DNA of 64,000 nucleotides from Polaribacter cellanae. GTDB taxonomy: Bacteria; Bacteroidota; Bacteroidia; Flavobacteriales; Flavobacteriaceae. The position numbers and the translations under genes are program-made. Where the stretch lies: NCBI RefSeq assembly GCF_017569185.1, contig NZ_CP071869.1, forward strand, positions 682,001 to 746,000, given 5' to 3'. The notes beneath the pieces were generated by a model. The model had not been told where the DNA came from. It was given only the letters and a program-made list of their open reading frames with translations, and did not search any database. Positions within the stretch are counted from its first letter, which is position 1; the number at the start of each line of letters is the position of its first letter. Positions 16,932 to 23,959 of this stretch are shown one piece after another.

Positions 16932-17687
16932 ATGGATACTAGATACAGTAGAAATAGAATATACTTAACTAAAGAAGAGCAAGAAGTAATTAAAAACTAT
17001 CCGATAATTTTAGGAGGTTCTGGGATAGGTAGTGTGATTGCTGAGTGTGCTTTGCGTTTAGGTTTTGAAAATATTACGATTATTGACGGAGATCAAGTAG
17101 AACTTTCAAATCTAAATAGACAGAATTATACTGAGGAAGATATCACAATAGATAAAGTTAGTGCAATAAAAAAAAGATTATTATCAATTAATAATGAAGC
17201 TAATATAAATGTGCATAATTGTTTCTTAACAACTGAAAATGTTGAAAGTTATATTGATGGGCATAAAATAGCTATTAATGCTTTAGACTTCACTTCAGAT
17301 GTCCCATTACTTTTTGATGAAGTTTGCCAAAGAAAAAACATTCCTGTTTTACACCCATATAATTTAGGTTGGGGAGGCTTAGTAACAGTAATTAAACCCA
17401 AAGGATTGTCATTAAGTTCAATAGAAAAACCAAACGAAAAATTTAATGAGGTTAAAGTTGTAGAATATGCTTCTAGTTATTTAAAGTTTTGGAGAACTCC
17501 ACATGATTGGATTGATGAGACTATGGAAAAATACATGAAAGAAAAAGAAATTTTACCACCACCTCAATTACCTATAGCTTCATGGACTGTAGCAGCTATG
17601 TGTACACACCTGTTATTTAATATTGCAACAAATAAAAAGACTAAAGAATTTCCAGAATTTTATTTATCTACAATAATGAATGATTAG
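16932..17687 (+). CDS. ThiF/MoeB-family E1-like adenylyltransferase
   Basis: ATG at 16932 gives 251 residues; a TTG at 16899 lies upstream of or inside the promoter and is unlikely. The Rossmann nucleotide loop is ILGGSGIGSVIAECALRLG, followed by TIIDGDQVELSNLNRQNY, the signature of E1/ThiF enzymes that adenylate a C-terminal carboxylate. The paired CxxC zinc motifs of ThiF/MoeB are missing and no obvious catalytic Cys loop is seen. It has its own promoter, and its stop overlaps the convergent LuxR gene by four bases. It could modify a peptide, as in some RiPP pathways, but no partner is evident. Confidence 0.85.
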   Translation: MDTRYSRNRIYLTKEEQEVIKNYPIILGGSGIGSVIAECALRLGFENITIIDGDQVELSNLNRQNYTEEDITIDKVSAIKKRLLSINNEANINVHNCFLTTENVESYIDGHKIAINALDFTSDVPLLFDEVCQRKNIPVLHPYNLGWGGLVTVIKPKGLSLSSIEKPNEKFNEVKVVEYASSYLKFWRTPHDWIDETMEKYMKEKEILPPPQLPIASWTVAAMCTHLLFNIATNKKTKEFPEFYLSTIMND

Positions 17688-18442
17688 ATTAATTTGTTAT
17701 TTGTAGCATAGGTAATGGCTTCTGATATGTTTGCTACTCCTAATTTTTCAAATAGTTTTTTCCTATGAAATTTTACAGTATCTGGAGATACAAATATTGC
17801 TTCAGCTATTTGATTTACAGTATAGCCTCTTGTCGAGTGCTTTAAAATTTCTTTTTCTCTGTTGGTCAATTTTATAGCTTCTGTTTCTTTCCAAAAATTG
17901 CTTTCTAAATTATAAATAATTACTTTATTGTTTTTTCTATTAGTTACCTTAATATTACCTGATTTAGTCTCAGAAGAAAGAGAAATAATAGCAATTGCCT
18001 TCCATAATTTTCCTTCGGAAGTCATAAATAAGGGCGTCATTTTGTGGTTAATTAAAGTCTTTTCTCCCAATTTATTAACTAAATGAAAATCATAAGATAT
18101 TGTGTAGTCCTTTCGTTCTCCAAGAGGCACTCTTTCATAATACTCAAAACCTATTGTATTAATTTTTAAAAGAAGTTCTAAATCTTCTTTTACAACATGT
18201 TTAAAATAGAATGCATACCCCATTTTTTTTACTTCTTCAGAAGTATTTCCACATAAGAATAATGGATTCTCAGAAACATAATCAAATCCCTTTTTTTCAT
18301 AATCAATTACATAAAGACTTTTATAAGTTGTCCTTGCAAAAGCATCAATTGATTCTAAATAATTAACAGCTTGTTTTTGATCTTCTTCAGAAACATCATC
18401 AACTCTGTTTATAAAAGAGAAAAAGTCATCTACATCTGGCAT
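17684..18442 (-). CDS. PAS-LuxR transcriptional regulator
   Basis: A 252-residue protein. Residues about 30-165 resemble a PAS sensor (SLYVIDYEKKGFDYVSENP, FHLVNKLGEKTLINHKMTP). The C-terminal LuxR HTH reads LTNREKEILKHSTRGYTVNQ, then FVSPDTVKFHRKKLFEKLGV. There is no receiver domain, so it senses a ligand directly. It is transcribed away from a FeeM/LuxI-like acyltransferase across a 169-base region holding three TACCC-type boxes. It is a good candidate for the regulator that reads the product of that enzyme. Confidence 0.9.
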   Translation of the reverse strand: MPDVDDFFSFINRVDDVSEEDQKQAVNYLESIDAFARTTYKSLYVIDYEKKGFDYVSENPLFLCGNTSEEVKKMGYAFYFKHVVKEDLELLLKINTIGFEYYERVPLGERKDYTISYDFHLVNKLGEKTLINHKMTPLFMTSEGKLWKAIAIISLSSETKSGNIKVTNRKNNKVIIYNLESNFWKETEAIKLTNREKEILKHSTRGYTVNQIAEAIFVSPDTVKFHRKKLFEKLGVANISEAITYATNNKLI

Positions 18443-18459
18443 AACATCGTTTTTTCTGA

Positions 18460-18592
18460 CAAAGATAGTTTTTTTTTAAAAAAATTACCCTTTAAGGTAG
18501 TTTTTGCGCTACCCTTTAGTGTGGAATCAATATAAACCTCTCATTACCACCTTTTTGAGTAGCTTAAAGGATGATCTAAACAAATAGATTTG
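18460..18592. promoter_or_regulatory. Divergent LuxR/acyltransferase promoters with TACCC boxes
   Basis: On the minus strand TATCTTTG (18467-18460) is a perfect element for the LuxR gene. On the plus strand TAGATTTG (18585-18592) serves the acyltransferase. Boxes: TACCCTTTAAGGTA (18486-18499), TACCCTTTAGTGTG (18510-18523) and the weaker CACCTTTTTGAGTA (18548-18561). The last is centred 30.5 bases before TAGATTTG, the same geometry as upstream of the E1-like gene. Confidence 0.65.
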
Positions 18593-18611
18593 AGTATCAA
18601 AATTAAATACT

Positions 18612-19286
18612 ATGATACTCACAAATAACTATTTAGAAAGGCTTCCGAAAAACCAATTGATAGATTTAGCAGAATTTGTCGTTACAGAAAACTTTAAACA
18701 TCATTCAAATAATAAACTACCTGAAAATTATAAAAATGATATCAATTCAATTTATCAAGAAGAATTAAGTTTTTATGAAAACTCTGAAATTTTCACCACT
18801 AAAGATCATACGGGAAATATTTTAGGGGCTATTCGCCTTTTAAAATGGAATTATACAGATGTATTACCTCTTCAAAAGATTTTTGGAATAAATCCATTAT
18901 TAGCACTTAGCCAACCAAATATAAATGACATCTATCATATAGGAAGGTTTGCTGTAAAAAAGGATTTACAAGACATTAATTTGTTTAAAAAGTTACTGGT
19001 GTGTATTGCTAAAATTATATGCAATGATAAAGGTAATGTAGCTTTTGCTGAATGTGACAGTAAACTTTTAAGAATACTAAAGTTATTAGGAGTTAAGGCT
19101 ATGGTAATAGGCGAATCTGTCAATTATTTGGGCTCTGAAACCATACCAATTGCAATGACTTACAATGGAATAATTGACTTCTACAATAATAACAAGCATT
19201 TACTTGATAACAACTTTAATAAAAGTCCAGATTCTTATGTATTACCAAAAAATGAAGCTGTAATGCCAATGGCTTATAGTGCTTAA
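18612..19286 (+). CDS. FeeM/LuxI-like N-acyltransferase (GNAT fold)
   Basis: A 224-residue protein with the GNAT/N-acyl amino acid synthase pattern: TTKDHTGNILGAIRLLKW (strands 2-3), then IYHIGRFAVKKDLQDINLFK, where GRFAV aligns with the LuxI/FeeM core strand, and AFAECDSKLLRILKLLGV at the acceptor side. FeeM-type enzymes transfer a fatty acyl chain from acyl carrier protein to an amino acid; LuxI makes acyl-homoserine lactones. The product here is unknown. It is divergent from a PAS-LuxR regulator and precedes an AraC gene and the peptide locus. Role as a signal synthase is inferred. Confidence 0.7.
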   Translation: MILTNNYLERLPKNQLIDLAEFVVTENFKHHSNNKLPENYKNDINSIYQEELSFYENSEIFTTKDHTGNILGAIRLLKWNYTDVLPLQKIFGINPLLALSQPNINDIYHIGRFAVKKDLQDINLFKKLLVCIAKIICNDKGNVAFAECDSKLLRILKLLGVKAMVIGESVNYLGSETIPIAMTYNGIIDFYNNNKHLLDNNFNKSPDSYVLPKNEAVMPMAYSA

Positions 19287-19314
19287 AATAAATGAATAAC
19301 TAAAATATATAAAA

Positions 19315-19983
19315 ATGAACCTTGATAAAAAAGATATAAACGATAGTTCTTCAGATGTTTTAATACAACTAATAAAGAATATAGAAACGCCTTTAGCTTC
19401 AATAATTGAAGCTAATAAAAAATTCTCAACCTTAAATACTATTAATGCATTAAATTCATTAAGTGTTAAACCTAATGAGGTAATACTATCAAGCAGTCAA
19501 GAGATAGCAAATTTAATTGAAGAAGTAGTAAAGTTAGCAAGTGGAAATAAAGAAGCAGAGAGAATACCTTTAATTTATAAGATTTATCATTCTAATGAAT
19601 GTGTTAAGTCTATGTGTAATAATGAAATTAATCCTCGAAAAATATCAAAACAAGACACTTCATGGTTACTAAATTTAGAAGACGAAGTTTATAAAAACAT
19701 TAAACATAAAGATTTAAATTTATATGACCTATCGTACAAATTGGCTGTAAGTGAAAGACAATTACATCGTAAAATAAAAAGTCTACTTCATTTAACACCT
19801 AATAAGTACATAAGAGTTTTACGTTTGCATAAAGCAAAACAATGCATTGATGATTATTTGTATGATACTATCTCACAAATTTCTTACGCTGTTGGATATT
19901 ATGACACACATTATTTTTCAAAACTTTTCAAGCAACAATATAGTGTATCTCCAAAAGAATTACTTAACTCTAGACGGTTATAA
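19315..19983 (+). CDS. AraC-family regulator with degenerate HisKA-like N terminus
   Basis: A 222-residue protein. The C-terminal ~100 residues form two AraC HTH motifs (LYDLSYKLAVSERQLHRKIK; TISQISYAVGYYDTHYFSKLF). The N terminus (LIQLIKNIETPLASIIEANK and EIANLIEEVVKLA) looks like the two-helix HisKA dimerisation domain of Bacteroidota hybrid two-component proteins, but the His of the usual HEIRTPL box is replaced (NIETPL). It may be a remnant of a hybrid sensor now acting as a constitutive or partner-dependent regulator. It lies 28 bases after the acyltransferase and 78 before the first precursor. Confidence 0.85.
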   Translation: MNLDKKDINDSSSDVLIQLIKNIETPLASIIEANKKFSTLNTINALNSLSVKPNEVILSSSQEIANLIEEVVKLASGNKEAERIPLIYKIYHSNECVKSMCNNEINPRKISKQDTSWLLNLEDEVYKNIKHKDLNLYDLSYKLAVSERQLHRKIKSLLHLTPNKYIRVLRLHKAKQCIDDYLYDTISQISYAVGYYDTHYFSKLFKQQYSVSPKELLNSRRL

Positions 19984-19995
19984 GTAATCATTTAA

Positions 19996-20039
19996 CAGTT
20001 TTTTTGACAGTTTGGTAAGTAATATTAAAAATAATTTTA
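19996..20039 (+). promoter_or_regulatory. Regulon promoter A (NHLP precursor 1)
   Basis: CAGT at 19996 and ACAGTTT from 20007 form a tandem element 12 bases apart (C at 19996 and 20008), followed exactly 24 bases after the second C by TAATTTTA (20032-20039). The same layout recurs at 20489, 33077 and 35713. The precursor ATG is 30 bases downstream of the last element. Confidence 0.7.
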
Positions 20040-20061
20040 CATCAATTATATTACAATAATT

Positions 20062-20397
20062 ATGAAACTTACAGAACAGCAAAAAGCTCATCAGTTTTTG
20101 ATGAGAATCTATTCAAAAGTATGGCAGGATAGCTCATTTAAAAAAAAATTAATTGATTCTCCGATAGAGACCTTAAATAAGTTTACTGGTAAAACCGCCA
20201 ATCTACCAAAACACAAAGTTGTAATAGTAGAAGATCAAACTAATCCTGATCACATTTACATAAACATACCTGCTAGACCAAATATAGAAGATGTAGAGTT
20301 AAACGAAGAACAGCTAGAAGTTGCTACTGGTGGGAGTAAATTACTTTGGTATTTTGATTTACTATCTAATCAAACATTCTTAACTAATTCAAAGTAG
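20062..20397 (+). CDS. NHLP-family RiPP precursor 1
   Basis: A 111-residue precursor with nitrile-hydratase-alpha-like leader (NHLP, TIGR03793 type): AHQFLMRIYSKVWQDSSFKK, IETLNKFTGKTANLP, VVIVEDQTNPDHIYINIPAR and EEQLEVATGG. Cleavage after the GG by the C39 protease/transporter would release SKLLWYFDLLSNQTFLTNSK. The core has no Cys, two Ser in the first 12 residues and no obvious ring donors, unlike precursors 4-6. Flanked by its own promoter and a terminator, and followed by the export operon. Confidence 0.92.
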   Translation: MKLTEQQKAHQFLMRIYSKVWQDSSFKKKLIDSPIETLNKFTGKTANLPKHKVVIVEDQTNPDHIYINIPARPNIEDVELNEEQLEVATGGSKLLWYFDLLSNQTFLTNSK

Positions 20398-20433
20398 TAT
20401 TTGGTTGTAAATAATCGTGCTGTATCCATTTTA

Positions 20434-20486
20434 AAAAATGACCTGTTATAAGGTTGTTTTTCTATTTAATAGGTCTTGTCATTTTT
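20434..20486 (+). terminator. Hairpin terminator after precursor 1
   Basis: AAAAATGAC (20434-20442) pairs with GTCATTTTT (20478-20486), and inner partial pairing (CCTGTTA/TAATAGG) lengthens the stem. It ends in a T run. It separates precursor 1 from the export operon, whose promoter element begins three bases later. Confidence 0.6.
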
Positions 20487-20488
20487 AA

Positions 20489-20532
20489 CTGTATCAATGT
20501 CAGTTTTAAAACAACATCAAAATATACCTTTA
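20489..20532 (+). promoter_or_regulatory. Regulon promoter B (export operon)
   Basis: CTGT at 20489 and TGTCAGTTTT (C at 20501) are 12 bases apart, and TACCTTTA begins at 20525, exactly 24 bases after the second C. It is 37 bases before the ATG of the cyclic-nucleotide-binding gene and would drive the operon through the cyclase gene. Confidence 0.7.
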
Positions 20533-20561
20533 TCCTTATTAATATTTAACGCATAATAATT

Positions 20562-21080
20562 ATGAAACGTGTACTTTTTTTATTAGGTCATTTAAACGAT
20601 TTAGATATCGAATGGATGATTAATAACGGTAGTAAAGCCGAATTAGAAACGGGTGACCGATTAATTCGTAAAGGTGAAACTATTGAAAACTTATATATCA
20701 TCTTATCAGGTGAATTATCTATTACAGATGGAGAAAGCCAAAAACACATAGCGCTTATTGGTGCAGGAGAAATTGTAGGTGAGATGTCCTTTTTAGAATC
20801 TCGTCCACCATCAGTTTCTGTTATCGCTACGCAACCATCAACAATTTATAGTATTTCAAGAGAATTGATGAACAGTAGATTAGCAAACAACCTAGAGTTT
20901 AAAGCTAATTTCTATTATGCTATTTCATTATTCTTATCTAACAGACTTCGTAAAACAACAAGTCAGTTAGGGTATGGTTCGCCAGAAGAAGCAGATACTA
21001 TAGACGAAAATGTTTTGGATGGTATTTCTCAAGCAGGATCAAGATTTGGTCAAATTTTACAAAAATTTTCTGAAGTATAA
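20562..21080 (+). CDS. Cyclic-nucleotide-binding domain protein
   Basis: A 172-residue protein with one cNMP-binding cupin (about residues 25-125): ETGDRLIRKGETIENLYIIL, then the phosphate-binding cassette GEIVGEMSFLESRPPSVSVI, where Glu and Arg occupy the sugar- and phosphate-contact positions of CRP. There is no DNA-binding domain. It is first in the export operon, 12 bases before the TolC-like gene, so it probably tunes transport or signalling directly. Two class III cyclases lie in the same locus and could make its ligand. Confidence 0.9.
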   Translation: MKRVLFLLGHLNDLDIEWMINNGSKAELETGDRLIRKGETIENLYIILSGELSITDGESQKHIALIGAGEIVGEMSFLESRPPSVSVIATQPSTIYSISRELMNSRLANNLEFKANFYYAISLFLSNRLRKTTSQLGYGSPEEADTIDENVLDGISQAGSRFGQILQKFSEV

Positions 21081-21092
21081 AACACTCATATA

Positions 21093-22658
21093 ATGAAGTA
21101 TAAATTTCTGCTATTTAATTTAATACTATTTTTTGGAATAAGTAAAACTTTTGGTCAAGCAACAATACCTGTAGATATTGTTAAGCTGTCAGAAATTACA
21201 CTTGCGAAAAATCCAACAATTAAAAGAAATCTTTTAAGCGTTACCAATGCCGAAGGTAGTTTGCAAATACAAGAAAGTGCTTTTGATTATCAGTTAATTT
21301 CAGCTCTTTCATTAGGACGTAATTCCTTAAATCTTTTTGAGGTAGACCCAAGAAATGAATTTATAACCGACCAGTTAAAATCAAAAAACACAGGAGTGTC
21401 TGTTGGTTTACAAAAAGCGTTTAGGTCTAGTTTGAGAGCTAACATAAGTGTTGATTATACAAATGCAAATGATAATTTTCCTTTCAATAGATTTAACCAA
21501 GATGTAGGTGCTTATTTTCAAGACCACACTGTTTCTAGTACATTTTCATTAACTCAACCATTGTTAAGAGGAAGAGGTAATGGAATAGCAACAGCTTTAG
21601 AAAGAGCATCACAATTAAATCTAGAAAGTACCAACGAAAATGTTGAATTTGCTAATTCGTTTGAGCTATCTCAAATGGGTGCTTTTTATTGGCAATATGT
21701 TGCCGCATATAAAAGGCTAAAAATATTTAAAGAAAATGAAGCGCGTGTAAGGCGAGTTTTAGAAATAACACAAGAATTAGTAAAGGCTGATAAAAGACCT
21801 GCAGGAGATTTAGCGCAAGTACAAGCAGATTTAGCAAATCAAGAACGACAAACAAAAGTAGCAGAACAAACACTATATGCGACAAAATTAAATTTAGGAC
21901 GATCAATTGGATTGTCAGAAGAAGAAAGTAAACAATTAGGAAATCCGACAGATGGGTTTCCAACAATAGTAGAATCTGGATACACTAAAAATATTAATAA
22001 GGCTATGTTCATCAATATAGCCCAAAACAACAGGAAAGACATTTTTGCATCTAAAAAATCACAAGAAGCCTTAGAGTTACAATTAAGTCTTTCTGAAAAC
22101 AATAAAAAACCTCAATTGGATCTTACTGGATTTGTAAATTACGGTGGTGCTACTATGGGAAATGGTTTAGGTCGTGCTTTAGAGACATTCTCACAAAAAG
22201 AAGGAAGTAATATTGGATATGGAATCAGTTTAAACCTCACTTTTCCTATTAACAATAATTTGGCTAAAGGTACTTATATACAAAATGAAGTTGCCTTAAA
22301 AGACCAACAAATAGCAAATGATAATTTACAAAGGAATATAGATTTAAATGTTTCTATTGCATTAAATAATTTAGAAAACAGTGTGCAAGTTTTAGAAAAG
22401 GCACAGCAATCTCTTAATTTCTACCAAGAGGTTTATAATAACGAGCAAATAAAATTTAAAAATGGGTTAACCATTTTATTAAACCTAATACAGTTTCAAG
22501 AACGATTAACTTTTGCAGAGTTAGAATATCTACAAGCGCATCAACAATTTGCTTCTGCAATTATCAATCTTCGTTACGAAACAGGAACGCTATTAGTAGC
22601 TAATAAAAATGGACTTGCAGGAATTAGCAAGGATTTGTTTTATACAATACCTAAATAA
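21093..22658 (+). CDS. TolC-family outer-membrane efflux protein
   Basis: A 521-residue protein with a signal peptide (KYKFLLFNLILFFGISKTFG, cut near QA) and two OEP (TolC) repeats, marked by LTQPLLRGRGNGIATALERA, RPAGDLAQVQADLANQERQT and the second repeat NGLTILLNLIQFQERLTFAE. It forms a trimeric channel that completes a tripartite exporter. It is followed after 24 bases by the HlyD-type adaptor and then by the two ABC proteins, so it should export the processed peptides to the outside of the cell. Confidence 0.93.
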   Translation: MKYKFLLFNLILFFGISKTFGQATIPVDIVKLSEITLAKNPTIKRNLLSVTNAEGSLQIQESAFDYQLISALSLGRNSLNLFEVDPRNEFITDQLKSKNTGVSVGLQKAFRSSLRANISVDYTNANDNFPFNRFNQDVGAYFQDHTVSSTFSLTQPLLRGRGNGIATALERASQLNLESTNENVEFANSFELSQMGAFYWQYVAAYKRLKIFKENEARVRRVLEITQELVKADKRPAGDLAQVQADLANQERQTKVAEQTLYATKLNLGRSIGLSEEESKQLGNPTDGFPTIVESGYTKNINKAMFINIAQNNRKDIFASKKSQEALELQLSLSENNKKPQLDLTGFVNYGGATMGNGLGRALETFSQKEGSNIGYGISLNLTFPINNNLAKGTYIQNEVALKDQQIANDNLQRNIDLNVSIALNNLENSVQVLEKAQQSLNFYQEVYNNEQIKFKNGLTILLNLIQFQERLTFAELEYLQAHQQFASAIINLRYETGTLLVANKNGLAGISKDLFYTIPK

Positions 22659-22682
22659 AATAATTATTAAAAAATAAATATC

Positions 22683-23948
22683 ATGGCAGCAGGATTTTTT
22701 AGAAAAGCAGCATTAGAAAAATTATCTACCCCAGAAAAATTAGACCAACTTATAAAAGTAACGAGTCCAAAAGGTTGGATTGCATTACTTACCATAGCAA
22801 TAGCTTTAGGTACAGGTATTGCTTGGTCTTTTTTTGGTAATGTTAAAACAAAATTAAATGTTGTAGGTGTATTGTTAGGAGGAGAAATACATGAAGTTGT
22901 TGCTACATCACAAGGTCAATTAATAAGTCTTGATGTAAATATTGGAGACGTTGTCAAAGAGGGAGATGTTATTGCAAGTATAGAGCAACCAGAACTTTTT
23001 CAGCAAATAGAAGAAGTAAAAGCATCTCTTAAAGAACGAGAATTCGATTTACAACAATTGTTGTCTTATGGCAATCAAGATACCCGCTTACAAGGTCAAT
23101 TAGTACAGCAGCAACGAAGTACAATTGAATTACAAACACAATTTGAAAATAAAAATTTAGAATTTTTAAGAAATCAATTAGAGACCGAAAAAAACTTACT
23201 TAAGCAAGGACTTATTACAAATTCACAAGTAGTGAACACACAGCAACAAATTGAAGCTTCTAAAAACGCAATAGAACGCCTTAAAAGTCAGATGGTACAA
23301 ACTTCTAGTCAAAAATTAAATATTGGATTTGATTTGCAACAAAAAATTAATGTAAACAAACAACGTATAGCAGAAACAGAAAGACGTTTAAAGCATTTGC
23401 AAGAACGCTATGACATACAAACAAATATAAGAAGTTCTTATGCTGGAGAAGTAGTTGAGGTTTTAACAGATGCTGGTGTAATCGTAGGTCAAGGAACACC
23501 TTTATTTAAACTTAAAAATCAAAATCAAATTGCTGGAAATGATAAGTTAAGAGGTGTCTTATATATTCCTTCACAAGATGGTAAAAAAATTAAAGAAGGA
23601 ATGGATGCCTTGGTCGTCCCTTCTACTGTTCAACCTCAAGAATATGGCTTTATGAAAGGAAAAGTAACTTATGTTTCAGATTTTCCTATCACTCAAAAAG
23701 GTATGATGATGACGGTTAAAAACGATCAATTAGTACAAGGAATGTTATCTAGAGGAGCACTGTTTGAAGTCTATGTTGAATTTGAAAAAGATGATGAAGC
23801 TTTTAGTGGTTTTAAATGGACATCAGCAAAAGGACCACAAATTGCAATTAATGAAGGAACCTCATGTATGGGTAAAATAACCGTAAAAAGTGAACCACCT
23901 GCAACCATGGTTGTTCCTGCTTTAAAGAAATTCTTCGACCTTTATTAA
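22683..23948 (+). CDS. NHLP-system HlyD-like membrane-fusion protein
   Basis: A 421-residue adaptor: transmembrane helix at about 37-55 (LLTIAIALGTGIAWSFF), biotinyl-lipoyl half-motifs around VATSQGQLISLDVNIGDVVK and SSYAGEVVEVLTDAGVIVGQ, and a long coiled-coil hairpin (residues 100-240). It bridges the ABC transporter and the TolC-like channel. This is the NHLM_micro_HlyD (TIGR03794) type by context. It lies 11 bases before the ABC1 gene. Confidence 0.93.
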   Translation: MAAGFFRKAALEKLSTPEKLDQLIKVTSPKGWIALLTIAIALGTGIAWSFFGNVKTKLNVVGVLLGGEIHEVVATSQGQLISLDVNIGDVVKEGDVIASIEQPELFQQIEEVKASLKEREFDLQQLLSYGNQDTRLQGQLVQQQRSTIELQTQFENKNLEFLRNQLETEKNLLKQGLITNSQVVNTQQQIEASKNAIERLKSQMVQTSSQKLNIGFDLQQKINVNKQRIAETERRLKHLQERYDIQTNIRSSYAGEVVEVLTDAGVIVGQGTPLFKLKNQNQIAGNDKLRGVLYIPSQDGKKIKEGMDALVVPSTVQPQEYGFMKGKVTYVSDFPITQKGMMMTVKNDQLVQGMLSRGALFEVYVEFEKDDEAFSGFKWTSAKGPQIAINEGTSCMGKITVKSEPPATMVVPALKKFFDLY

Positions 23949-23959
23949 ATCCTCGTATC

